64,000 nt of DNA from DTPU01 sp963827855. Lineage in GTDB: Bacteria; Planctomycetota; Phycisphaerae; Sedimentisphaerales; Anaerobacaceae. Positions within the stretch are counted from its first letter, which is position 1. The number at the start of each line of letters is the position of its first letter. The position numbers were made by a program, and so were the translations under genes. The notes beneath the pieces were generated by a model. It made no database searches. It worked only from the letters and a program-made list of their open reading frames with translations, and was not told where the DNA came from. Positions 44,981-53,285 of this stretch are shown piece by piece. The DNA is taken from contig CAWHBY010000002.1 in NCBI GenBank assembly GCA_963827855.1, positions 1,054,001-1,118,000 on the forward strand, in the 5' to 3' direction.

Positions 44981-45958
44981 TCACTTCCACACCCCTGCCA
45001 CTGCCTTGCCGCAGTCGGGACAACGGCCGTCCTTGAGGCGGTTCTGCAAGACCGTAAAGCCGCTTCGCTCCACCAGGAGCCTGTCACACGACGGGCAATG
45101 CGTGTTCTGGCCGTCTGGGCAGGTCACGTTGCCGACGTACACGAACTTCAGGCCTATGGCCTTGGCCGCATCGCGGGCCTTCTCAAGTGTATGATCCGAC
45201 GTGGGCGGTAGATGTTGCATCTTATATCGCGGATAGAACCCCAGAAAATGGAGGGGCGTCTCGACTCCGAGGCTGTCCTTGACCCACTGACTGAGCTGCC
45301 TGAGGTCCTCGGGCCTGTCGTTGAGCGTGGGGATCACCAGGTTACTGACCTCCACCCACACCCCCGCCTCCTTGGCCGCGATGATCGCATCCAGGACCGG
45401 CTTCAGCGAGGCGTCGCATACCGTATGGTACAGCTCGTCGGACATGAACTTCAGATCGATCGTGACCGCATCGACCACCTCCAGCAGCCTCTTCCAGGGC
45501 TCTGGGCTGACGTATGCGGCAGTCACCAGCACGCTGCGGACACCAGAGGCCCTGGCGAGTCTGGCGATGTCCAGGGTGTATTCATAGTAGACCAGTGGCT
45601 CCGTGTAAGTGCAGGCGACAGACCTGCAGCGATGCTGCTGAGCCAGGCCCACCACCTGTTCTGGAGGGCATTGGGATGCAGTGCTGTCTTCGGGGTTGGC
45701 CTGGGAGATCTCCCAGTTCTGGCAGTTGAGGCAGTGGAGGTTGCAGCCCACAGTGGCCAGGGAGAGCATGGTCGTACCTGGCAGGAAGTGAAAGAACGGC
45801 TTCTTCTCTGCGGGGTCGACGTTGATCGCGCAGGGAAAACCATACACCAGGCTCCGCAGCCGGCCATCCAGATTGACCCGCACGCGGCAATCGCCAGCCT
45901 CACCCGGTGAAATGGTGCATTCCTTCGGACACAATCGGCACTGAACGTCGGACGCCAC
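44981..45958 (-). CDS. AmmeMemoRadiSam system radical SAM enzyme
   Basis: The protein has 325 residues and starts at GTG 45958 behind GAAAGG. The N-terminal zinc or Fe-S knot is CRLCPKECTISPGEAGDCRVR. The radical SAM motif is VGCNLHCLNCQNWEIS (Cx3Cx2C, residues about 70-85). CTYTEPLVYYEYTLDIARLA and AVTIDLKFMSDELYHTVCD follow, as in PflA-like activases. A C-terminal rubredoxin-like knuckle CPSC...CPDCGKAVAGVWK is present. All three hallmarks match the AmmeMemoRadiSam enzyme. A reaction on AMMECR1 or Memo is not established. It is the first gene of the cluster; the ArnT-like gene ends 34 bases upstream. Confidence 0.92.
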   Translation of the reverse strand: MASDVQCRLCPKECTISPGEAGDCRVRVNLDGRLRSLVYGFPCAINVDPAEKKPFFHFLPGTTMLSLATVGCNLHCLNCQNWEISQANPEDSTASQCPPEQVVGLAQQHRCRSVACTYTEPLVYYEYTLDIARLARASGVRSVLVTAAYVSPEPWKRLLEVVDAVTIDLKFMSDELYHTVCDASLKPVLDAIIAAKEAGVWVEVSNLVIPTLNDRPEDLRQLSQWVKDSLGVETPLHFLGFYPRYKMQHLPPTSDHTLEKARDAAKAIGLKFVYVGNVTCPDGQNTHCPSCDRLLVERSGFTVLQNRLKDGRCPDCGKAVAGVWK

Positions 45959-45992
45959 AGATCGCCTTTCCGCTCGATATGGTCAAGTGGCA

Positions 45993-47663
45993 CTACCGGC
46001 CCTCTGTGCCCCTCATCATGGCCAGGATCTCGATGGGCTTGCCCTTGGAGTAGTTGAGCCCTTTCTGCTCAGACAGCATGGCCAGGGGCAAGGCCCCGAA
46101 GCTCCGTTGTATCTCCTCGAAATCCTTCTTGGGTATTACGAGTATACCCGGTCTTGACTCGTGTGCCCAGTCCACGACAGATCTGCCTGTGGGCAGGAAC
46201 TGGATGTATCTTCCCACGTAGAAGTTCAGGCTGGGCTCGCGGAAGCTATAGGTGGCTACAGGCACGTCCTTGGAGGTCCGGCTGTTGACCACCTGACCTA
46301 TGGCCGGCGTCACCTTGATCTGCTCGAACGCAGGCAAGAAGGCCAGCCATAGGGGTGCCTGGAGCGCGAGGCTGCCCACGAACAGGACCTTGGCACCGGC
46401 CAGGAACCGCTGTGCCAGGTGCTCGCGCAGGGCGATGACTGCAGTGGCCAGGAGCACCGCCCCGCAGACCAGCCCAGACCATCGGAGTCCCGGCACCCGG
46501 ATGAACCAGGGCCCTACCATCATGCCCATCGCCATCACCAAGGCCACGGGCGCATAGAACAGTCCGCCCCTGTGCATCCACAGACGGTCACGGCTGGTCA
46601 GGGTGTTCTGCTGCTCCGCAGCCAGCGCCGCCGCAGTGGCCAAGGCCAGGCCCGGCCAGATGAACAGGATATAGTGGGGCAGCTTGGTGGCAGCGAGGGT
46701 CATCAGGATGGGGATCGGCACAATCCAACCGAGCAGCACCGCCCTACCGACCCTCCCGCCCAGCCGCATACCCAACAGGGCCGACAAGGCGCCCGGAAGG
46801 TACAACGTCCATGGGAAAAACCCCACGATAGTCACGACCAGGTAGAACGGCGTGAACAAGAGCCGGTTGCCTCCGTGCTTCTCCTGAGCGCTCAATGCAC
46901 GCTCGAGCACGTCATGGCCAAAGAAGGTTCGAAGGAACTGGCCGTTCGTGGCCTTGCTGACCGGTATGGCCCAGGTCAGGAAGACCAGGCCAGCAATGAC
47001 CAACGCAGCCAGGATGAGCCATAGGAATCTCCGGACCGCCAGGTCCGGGCCCCTGGCCGCATACAGGGCCACCGCCATGGCAGGCAGGGGCATGAGCCCT
47101 ATGGGCCCCTTTGCCAGCATGCCCAGGCCAAAGCCCACGCCCATGACAATGGCGTGCCACCACCTCGGTCGCGAGATCAAGGCGTGTACGAAGGCCAGCA
47201 TCACAACGCTCATCATGGGCAGGAGACTGGCATCGATCAGCGCCAGGGTGCCGGTCCCTACGGCCATGAGGCTCGTCCCCAGGATGGCCATCGCCCAGAG
47301 GCCTGCCTTGGCGCCCACGAGTTGTTTGCCTACAGCGAAGACGAGCAGGCTGCTCACGGCAATGCCCACCGCGCTCCAGAAGCGACAGGCAAACTCCGTA
47401 ACACCGAACACCTCCATCGCGCCTGACATGAGCCAGTAGAACAGGACCGGCTTGTCAGTGAACACCCTGCCATTGAACGTGGGCACAACGTAGTTGCCCG
47501 ACTCCCTCATCTCCACGGCCGTCCGCGCGTAATACGGCTCGTCACGATCCCACAGGCTCGTGCGTGAAGTGGCGAACAGGTAGAGTGCCAATACAGACAC
47601 CGCGATCAGAACCGCGGATCCCCACGCCTTGCGGTCTGCGATATTCTCCAACAGCACCTCCAT
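45993..47663 (-). CDS. ArnT/PMT-like membrane glycosyltransferase
   Basis: The protein has 556 residues from ATG 47663; no clear ribosome binding site is seen. The first loop carries LWDRDEPYYARTAVEMRESG, the DE-containing catalytic motif of GT39/GT83 transferases. It is followed by VPTFNGRVFTDKPVLFYWLMS. About twelve membrane helices and a C-terminal soluble domain follow (SFREPSLNFYVGRYIQFLP). Such enzymes move a sugar from a polyprenyl phosphate to lipid A, protein or glycan on the periplasmic face. The acceptor here is unknown. It is divergent from proS and probably leads the minus-strand cluster that continues into the radical SAM gene. Confidence 0.9.
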   Translation of the reverse strand: MEVLLENIADRKAWGSAVLIAVSVLALYLFATSRTSLWDRDEPYYARTAVEMRESGNYVVPTFNGRVFTDKPVLFYWLMSGAMEVFGVTEFACRFWSAVGIAVSSLLVFAVGKQLVGAKAGLWAMAILGTSLMAVGTGTLALIDASLLPMMSVVMLAFVHALISRPRWWHAIVMGVGFGLGMLAKGPIGLMPLPAMAVALYAARGPDLAVRRFLWLILAALVIAGLVFLTWAIPVSKATNGQFLRTFFGHDVLERALSAQEKHGGNRLLFTPFYLVVTIVGFFPWTLYLPGALSALLGMRLGGRVGRAVLLGWIVPIPILMTLAATKLPHYILFIWPGLALATAAALAAEQQNTLTSRDRLWMHRGGLFYAPVALVMAMGMMVGPWFIRVPGLRWSGLVCGAVLLATAVIALREHLAQRFLAGAKVLFVGSLALQAPLWLAFLPAFEQIKVTPAIGQVVNSRTSKDVPVATYSFREPSLNFYVGRYIQFLPTGRSVVDWAHESRPGILVIPKKDFEEIQRSFGALPLAMLSEQKGLNYSKGKPIEILAMMRGTEGR

Positions 47664-47821
47664 GCACAAACAAAGACAGCATTTTGCCGCGTGGATTCTA
47701 TCTGCCCGCTGTGCTCTACGCAACGGTTGCCTTGCGAAAGAAGCTTGTGAGTGACAGGCCGACGTGATACAAAGAACGGACGTGATTGATGGCAAGATGA
47801 CCGAATACTGACAGGACTCCC

Positions 47822-49533
47822 ATGAGGCAATCCAGACACGTAGGCAGGACCTTGCGTGAGGTCCCGAAGGATGCACAGACCCCAGCCCACAGCCTGATGA
47901 TCCGCGCAGGCTACATCCGGCAGATCTCCGCAGGGGTCTACATCTACCTCCCCCTGCTGCTGCGGACCCTGGACAAGATCAGCAGGATCATACGCGAGGA
48001 GATGGTGGCTGCAGGCTCGGAGGAGCTGTTGATGCCTGCGATCCAGAGCAAGGAGCTCTGGGAGGAATCGGGCCGCTGGGAACGCTACGCGGCCATAGAC
48101 GGCATCCTGTTCGCCTTCAAGGACCGCAGGGGCAGCACCGTGTGCCTGGGGCCTACGCACGAAGAGGTGGTCACCGACATCCTTCGGCGAGAGATCAACT
48201 CCTACAAGGACCTGCCCAAGAACGTCTTTCAGATCCAGACCAAGTTCCGCGACGAGATCCGTCCCCGGTTCGGCCTGATGCGGGCCCGGGAGTTCGTGAT
48301 GAAGGACGCATACAGCTTCGACGTGGACGAGGCAGGCCTGGACGCGGCCTATGAGGCCATGCGACAGGCCTATCACCGCATCTGCCAGCGTCTGGGATTC
48401 AGGTACCGCGCCGTAGAAGCGGACAGCGGCGCAATCGGCGGCAGTGGCTCCCAGGAGTTCATGGTCCTGGCGGACACGGGCGAGGACACGATCCTATACT
48501 GTGATCGGTGCGACTATGCAGCCAACCAGGAGAAGGCCTCCTCCAGGCTCGAACAGCTCAGCCAGGACGCCGAGCAGCGGCCCATGCAGGAGGTCCTCGG
48601 CGAGGGCCTGATCAATACGGAGCCCCTGTCCAAGTTCCTCGGCATCCCCGTCTGGAAGACCACCAAGACCCTGCTCTTCGAGGCTGACGATAAGACCGTG
48701 GCAGTGATGGTCCGCGGCGACTGTGACGTCAACGAGGTCAAGGTCGCCAACTTCCTGGGCTGCAAGATCCTCCGCCTGGTCACGCCTGAGCGGATCAAGG
48801 AGATGACGGGCGCAGAGGTCGGCTACGCGGGCCCCATGGGCCTTCCCTCCAACGTGCGAATCATCGCAGACCACGACGTCAACGGCCGCGTCAACTTCGA
48901 GTGTGGCGCAAACAAGACCAACACTCACATCATCAATGTGAACTTCGGCCGTGACCTACCGTACCCTGAGTTCGGCGAGTTCAAGCTCGCCAAGTGCGGC
49001 CAACAATGCCCCCGATGCGAGGGACATCTCTCTGCAGAACAGGGTATCGAGGTCGGCCACATCTTCAAGCTCGGCACCAAGTACTCCAAGGCCATGGGCT
49101 GCATGTACATCGACAGCCAGGGCCAGCAGCAGCCTGTGATCATGGGCTGCTACGGCATCGGCGTATCCCGCATGGCAGCAGCCTGCATAGAACAGAGCCA
49201 CGACGACAAGGGCATCATCTGGGCGCCCAGGTCGCGCCCTACCACGTCCACCTGATCGGCCTCAACCTCGAAGACGCGACCATAGCCGCCAAGTGCGAGC
49301 AGATCTACGCAGAGCTTCAGCACCGGGGCATAGAGGTCCTGTACGACGACCGCCCCTGCCGCGCGGGCGAGAAGTTCAGTGACGCAGACCTCATGGGTAT
49401 GCCCGTGCGCATCACAGCGAGCAAGCGGACCCTCGAACAAGGCAAGGTCGAGTACAAGCCCCGCACCCAGCCGCAGGCGGAGCTGATCACCCTGGAGCAG
49501 GCGATCGCGGCGATCAAGGCGATGGTGGGATAG
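47822..49533 (+). CDS. proS: Prolyl-tRNA synthetase, interrupted by a single-base deletion
   Basis: ATG 47822 opens MRQSRHVGRTLREVPKDAQT. Class II motifs follow: ISAGVYIYLPLLLRTLDKI, EELLMPAIQSKELWEESGRW, CLGPTHEEVVTDI and TKFRDEIRPRFGLMRAREFVMKDAYSF. The bacterial editing (INS) domain follows, from about residue 225 (LIN...VKVANFLGCKILRL), then GCYGIGVSRMAAACIEQSHDD. At 49226-49228 a CCC that should be CCCC shifts the frame. The anticodon-binding domain continues as QVAPYHVHLIGLNLEDA, YDDRPCRAGEKFSDADLMGMP to AIAAIKAMVG at 49533. ProRS is essential, so this is almost certainly a consensus error. Combined length, about 570 residues, is normal. Confidence 0.93.
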
Positions 49534-49616
49534 AACACAGAACTCAGAACCCAGGAGGAGACACGAAACGGCGAATGGGCGAAACGGCGAGGCAGGGCCT
49601 TGCTGTACGCCATGCC

Positions 49617-49650
49617 GGGGTAGGATGGGCTTCAGCCCATGCGGCCGAAC
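49617..49650. repeat. REP-like palindrome left of the RAYT remnant
   Basis: GGGTAGGATGGGCTTCAGCC followed by CATGCGGCC is the inverse of the copy at 49966-49997. It lies 85 bases after the proS stop. The two copies face each other around the RAYT remnant, as in REPtron loci. Confidence 0.7.
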
Positions 49651-49667
49651 CCTTGAGACTGCCCGCA

Positions 49668-49928
49668 ATGCCGGTACAATCCTGGCTGGACAGACGAGAA
49701 CGCGGCATATGGCAGCGGCGGTTCTGGGAGCATCAGATTCGCGATGAATCCGACCTCCAACGGCATGTGGACTACATCCACTACAATCCGGTCAAGCATG
49801 GTCTGGTGCAGGCCGTCGAAGAATGGCCCTGGTCCACCTACCCTCGATATGCCCGACAGAGTGCCTATCTACAACGGCATTGGACGGACATCCAGGGACA
49901 GATCGCCGACCTTGTCGTTGGTGAGTGA
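49668..49928 (+). pseudogene. C-terminal remnant of a REP-associated tyrosine transposase (RAYT)
   Basis: The 86 residues from ATG 49668 contain RERGIWQRRFWEHQIRDE, SDLQRHVDYIHYNPVKHGLV and EWPWSTYPRYARQSAYLQRHW. They match the C-terminal third of RAYT (transposase_17, Y1-type) proteins. The HUH motif and the catalytic tyrosine region are missing. The fragment lies between two inverted REP-like palindromes, which are probably its former substrates. It may be the source of the REP copies scattered through the window. Confidence 0.75.
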
Positions 49929-49965
49929 CATGCTCCATCGAGGAGCGGCTTGGACTAAGGCTTCG

Positions 49966-49997
49966 AGGCAGCATGGGCTGAAGCCCATCCTACCGCT
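49966..49997. repeat. REP-like palindrome right of the RAYT remnant
   Basis: GAGGCAGCATGGGCTGAAGC then CCATCCTACCGC. It is the inverted partner of 49617-49650 and the best match to the copies at 30542 and 54437. Confidence 0.7.
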
Positions 49998-50083
49998 GAC
50001 GGCTGAAAGCCAGAAACGCAGATTGCGGATTGGGGCATGAACCACCAATCCGCAATCCAAGAAATCACAAATCAAGAATGTCC

Positions 50084-51301
50084 TCAGAATCCTCCGAACA
50101 CCACCCAGCGGTCGCTCTGGCCTTCGACGGGCCGAACACCCAGACCGGGGAATGACTGGACCGAGGTCTGGCCGTCCTTCTGCATCTCAATCTCGCACGG
50201 CACTGCCAGGCCGCGGGTGGCCGGGACCGGATGCGGGCCAGCCTTGCCGATGGATACGACCCGCGTGAACTTGATGCCCTTGCTGGTCAGCATCGCCTTG
50301 AGGCTGTCACCAGGCATGCCGCCGATGAGGCGGCCGGCCTTGTTGTAGTCCTCTGCGACCAGGGCCTCGAAGAACTCCTTCGCCACCTTCTCTGCGATCT
50401 GGGCCTCGGTCAGGCTGCCGCGGGACAGGCCCACGTCGGTACTGGTCATGTCCACGCGGACCACGTCTGCAGGCAGGTTCTCTAGTGTGAACATCGCCGG
50501 GTCGATAGGCTGGTTGTATGCGAGGAACTCGTCCCTACCCAACAACTGCGGTTGGCCGTTGACCAGGCGGTAGCGATCCATCGACTCCAGCAGGAGGGTT
50601 GCCTGGTTGATCGTCAGGACGTCCTGGATGTCCTGGCGGCCTCCTGTGTAGGTCACAGTGACCTTGATAGGCTCAGACTTACTGGAAGGTTGTTCGATGT
50701 GTACCTGGGCCTGGCCTTGCCGCTGCAGGTCCAAGACCCGCTGCAGGGCATTCTTGGGGTCAAACGCGATGACCATGTCCAGGATCTGCGAGATCTTGTC
50801 CTTCTCATTGACGGTGACAACCGAGCCCTTGGCCTTGAGCCAGACCTGGGCCTTGCCGTCATGCCACACTGCCTCCTTGGCCCCATCTTGAGGCGAGTCC
50901 CAGGCAGGCATGTGGATCCGCACGTTGGCCAGCCCGCCTGCTGGATCGCACTCGATCCAGAACTCCTTGGGCTCGTTCTGATCCGGGGCATAGTCCTTCA
51001 TGTGCAGGGTCCTGACCGAATGCAGGGCTGCAAGGGTCTGTTCCAGGGCGTAGGCCGTGCTCCCCGAGGGTCCCCAGAAGGCTATGGCCAATACACCCAC
51101 TATCACGATCGCCGCAGCAGCGGCCAGTTTTGCCATTCCACTTCTCATGATCATCTCCCACAAGACAAGGGTTCTGGATTTCCGTTCTTTTGACAGGTTC
51201 TCCAGGAATCTCATGGAAGCATTCTCGGCGAGGTGCTGGATCTGGTCCGGCACAGGGTCCTGGCCCAACTGATTGAGGATCTTTTCGATATCTTCACTCA
51301 T
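50084..51301 (-). CDS. Membrane-anchored anti-sigma-like protein
   Basis: The protein has 405 residues. Its ATG overlaps the sigma-factor stop (ATGA at 51298-51301). Residues 1-50 are cytoplasmic and helical (MSEDIEKILNQLGQDPVPDQ). One membrane segment follows (LAAAAAIVIVGVLAIAFWG, about 57-75). The rest is extracytoplasmic: an outer-membrane-lipoprotein-sorting-like (LolA/RseB fold) domain (LEQTLAALHSVRTLHMKDY, LLESMDRYRLVNGQPQL), then a C-terminal NTF2-like part (VAKEFFEALVAEDYNKAGRLIGG). This pattern is very common in Phycisphaerae next to ECF genes. A role as anti-sigma or envelope sensor is inferred from the coupling; it has no canonical zinc anti-sigma motif. Confidence 0.8.
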   Translation of the reverse strand: MSEDIEKILNQLGQDPVPDQIQHLAENASMRFLENLSKERKSRTLVLWEMIMRSGMAKLAAAAAIVIVGVLAIAFWGPSGSTAYALEQTLAALHSVRTLHMKDYAPDQNEPKEFWIECDPAGGLANVRIHMPAWDSPQDGAKEAVWHDGKAQVWLKAKGSVVTVNEKDKISQILDMVIAFDPKNALQRVLDLQRQGQAQVHIEQPSSKSEPIKVTVTYTGGRQDIQDVLTINQATLLLESMDRYRLVNGQPQLLGRDEFLAYNQPIDPAMFTLENLPADVVRVDMTSTDVGLSRGSLTEAQIAEKVAKEFFEALVAEDYNKAGRLIGGMPGDSLKAMLTSKGIKFTRVVSIGKAGPHPVPATRGLAVPCEIEMQKDGQTSVQSFPGLGVRPVEGQSDRWVVFGGF

Positions 51302-51816
51302 GACGTTCGTTCCCGATCAGCGGTTGCACACAACCTGTTCCGCAGGGTGGCCAAGGCCTTGCACACATGTGACCTGCACGCCACCTCACTGCACCCAAGG
51401 TCTCGAGCGATCTCCTCATAGTCTTTCTCTTCGAGGTATCGCATCGCGACTGCCTTGGACTGATTCTCAGGAAGACCGGCGATCGCCCGCCGCACTACAT
51501 CCAGCAGCTCTAACTGACCGACCTTGTCGTCAGGGGCCTTGTCTACTGCTGCCCATTCTGGGACCTGGTCTCCGTTCTTACCCACACGGTCGTGCCAGGC
51601 CTTGGAGTTGGCAGACAGGGCAATGCGGTAGATATAGAATGGGGCCTTGTCGCCCTCGAGCTTATCTACGTGCTGCCACATGCCCAGAAGGGCATACTGC
51701 AGGGCCTCTTCAAAGAGCTGGCGGTCGCCGGTCAGCTTCCATAGCACCGCAGTGACCAACCTGAGGTACTGGTCCTTGACCTTCGTGAAGACCTCAATCC
51801 GCCTTGAATACTCCAT
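51298..51816 (-). CDS. ECF-type RNA polymerase sigma factor
   Basis: The protein has 172 residues. ATG 51816 is preferred because AGAGGAAG precedes it; ATG 51840 would add eight residues. Sigma-2-like helices (LLGMWQHVDKLEGDKAPFYIYRIALSA) and a sigma-4 helix-turn-helix (RRAIAGLPENQSKAVAMRYLEEKDYEEIARDLGCSEVACRSHVCKAL) are clear. It fits the planctomycete ECF groups that pair with a single-pass membrane protein. Its stop overlaps the start of that partner. Nearby prepilin genes on the same strand may be targets, but no promoter pair could be confirmed. Confidence 0.88.
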   Translation of the reverse strand: MEYSRRIEVFTKVKDQYLRLVTAVLWKLTGDRQLFEEALQYALLGMWQHVDKLEGDKAPFYIYRIALSANSKAWHDRVGKNGDQVPEWAAVDKAPDDKVGQLELLDVVRRAIAGLPENQSKAVAMRYLEEKDYEEIARDLGCSEVACRSHVCKALATLRNRLCATADRERTS

Positions 51817-51884
51817 GACTTCCTCTGACAAACCGAACATGTCCAGTTCTTGCCATTAAGTAACAGGCGAGGGCAGGAAGTGTG

Positions 51885-51968
51885 TAATGAAAAGTTGTTG
51901 GTTGCTGGTTGCGGGTTGCGGGCCGCGGGGCTGTGAGCCGTGAGCCGTGAGCTATGAGCTGCGAGTTG
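51885..51968. repeat. GTTGCGG and GAGCCGT heptanucleotide tracts
   Basis: GTTGTTG, GTTGCTG, GTTGCGG, GTTGCGG are followed by GAGCCGT, GAGCCGT, GAGCTAT, GAGCTGC, GAGTTGG. Nine or so seven-base units occupy most of the gap between the ECF gene and the first prepilin gene. Confidence 0.65.
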
Positions 51969-52009
51969 GTGCGATCTCGTTCGCCCATTCGTCTCTCGCG
52001 GGCTGCCAC

Positions 52010-53221
52010 CTACGGCGACGGTGCTCCCCAGCCCCAGATCGCCCTATGGAGCCTGGCCCAGTCTGGGTTGTACAGCGGGCCGCTGGTCGGCTGTGGCGGC
52101 CACTTTTCGACGTCAGGGACCATCCGAATGGCATGCTGCCACCATTGTCCCATGGTGATCGTCCACGGGTCCGTCCACTTCCAGTACTCGCTATGCCCGT
52201 CGGCAAATGACAGGCACGTGCCATTGGCGTGGTGAATGGCTGCAGTCCATGACTCAATCCCGCCCGACCCCCAGCCTGCATTCCATATCCAATCCCCTGA
52301 CCCGACCGCATGTCCTGCAGGGAGGGACCACGCTCCATCCGCCCCTCCATAGCCTATGTCCATGAAGACCAGCCGGGATGCAGCGCGGGCATGGCTCAAC
52401 TCAGAGGTCTTCCTCACAAACAGCACGGTCTTACCGACCTGGGGATAGGACGCCCTGGTCGCCTGGTCATAGGGTCTCCACGCGTCGGGGTTGAGGTAGT
52501 TCATGGAGACTGTGATGCAGTAGGTATTGAACCACATGCTGCTTGGGGTGTACCACCACCATGTGGGCATCCCGTAGTTCGGACGGCGATATCGGGCCGG
52601 ACACCTGTAGACCCGGACGTCACCTACATAGGGTGCCAGGGCGCCGGTCCGCATCAGGTCCTCGGCCTGTTGGCTGGAATGAACGTCAGGCGCTTGTATG
52701 TAGCCTTCCTTTCTCCAGACCACCCAGGCCTTGCCCAGGTTCGCGCTGGTGCCTGACTGGCGGGCATAAGGCTGGGCATTGACGATCCAGTCGCTGTTGT
52801 CCACGGCATAGGTGTGCCAGGCGATCTGGAGCTGACGGAGATTGCCCATGCACGCAGCCCGCCTGGCTGCCTCCCGGGCCCTGTTGAGGCCGGGAAGCAG
52901 CAGGGCAAGCATGACTGCGATGATGGCGATCACCACGAGCAGCTCGATGAGGGTGAAACCAGGGGCCCGAAGCCGAAACGGCGAGAGGGCGAAGAGATGA
53001 AACGGGGAATCGGAGAATCGGGGACAGGCTCGTAGGATGGGCCTTGGCCCATGCCGGAAGACGAAATGCCGAGACGGCGAAACGGCGAGGTAACCCAATG
53101 ACGAACAGGAGCAGCGGAACAGCGGAGAGACAGAGGTAGCAGATGGCGTCTGATCCGCCGCAGCGGGCCTGCGGCGGATCAGACGGAAGGGGATGACTGT
53201 TGATGTCAATCCGCGGTCCAT
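52010..53221 (-). CDS. DUF1559-type prepilin-like secreted protein, copy 1
   Basis: The prepilin peptidase site and N-terminal helix read PGFTLIELLVV and IAIIAVMLALLLPGLNRA. Planctomycete DUF1559 features follow: REAARRAACMGNLRQLQIAWH, a variable middle, and HHANGTCLSFADGHSEYWKW, the H-x9-DG-like loop. ATG 53221 has GGAAGG correctly placed, but it gives an 85-residue leader that is largely repeat DNA, including a 15-bp-arm hairpin (53148-53184) and heptads. A TTG at 53098 would shorten it. PilD-type cleavage before Phe is expected. It is a tandem paralogue of the next gene, about 55% identical by eye. Probable role: surface or pseudopilin-like protein. Confidence 0.82.
   Translation of the reverse strand: MDRGLTSTVIPFRLIRRRPAAADQTPSATSVSPLFRCSCSSLGYLAVSPSRHFVFRHGPRPILRACPRFSDSPFHLFALSPFRLRAPGFTLIELLVVIAIIAVMLALLLPGLNRAREAARRAACMGNLRQLQIAWHTYAVDNSDWIVNAQPYARQSGTSANLGKAWVVWRKEGYIQAPDVHSSQQAEDLMRTGALAPYVGDVRVYRCPARYRRPNYGMPTWWWYTPSSMWFNTYCITVSMNYLNPDAWRPYDQATRASYPQVGKTVLFVRKTSELSHARAASRLVFMDIGYGGADGAWSLPAGHAVGSGDWIWNAGWGSGGIESWTAAIHHANGTCLSFADGHSEYWKWTDPWTITMGQWWQHAIRMVPDVEKWPPQPTSGPLYNPDWARLHRAIWGWGAPSP
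53031..53056. repeat. REP-like palindrome within the prepilin leader region
   Basis: GTAGGATGGGCCTTGGCCCATGCC is a REP-like copy in the same orientation as 49617. With seven- and eight-base repeats at 52975-53030 (GAAACGGCGAG, GAATCGGAGAATCGG), it occupies the DNA that encodes the long leader of prepilin 1. Confidence 0.6.
53148..53184. repeat. Perfect hairpin, 15-bp arms
   Basis: GTCTGATCCGCCGCA and its exact complement enclose a seven-base loop (GCGGGCC). It lies 102 bases after the stop of prepilin 2. Its core (GATCCGCCGCAG) is related to the TCCGCCTGCGGCGGA hairpin of repeat E. It may end the upstream transcript; no T-run follows. Confidence 0.7.
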
Positions 53222-53285
53222 GTCCAGCCTTCCATATACGTCCGGCACGACCGACCGACAACCCACAACTCACCACCAGCAACCA

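Noticed and set aside
47822..49533. Programmed frameshift in proS
   Set aside because: No slippery heptamer or downstream structure typical of programmed shifts is evident, and a missing C in a C-run explains the break.
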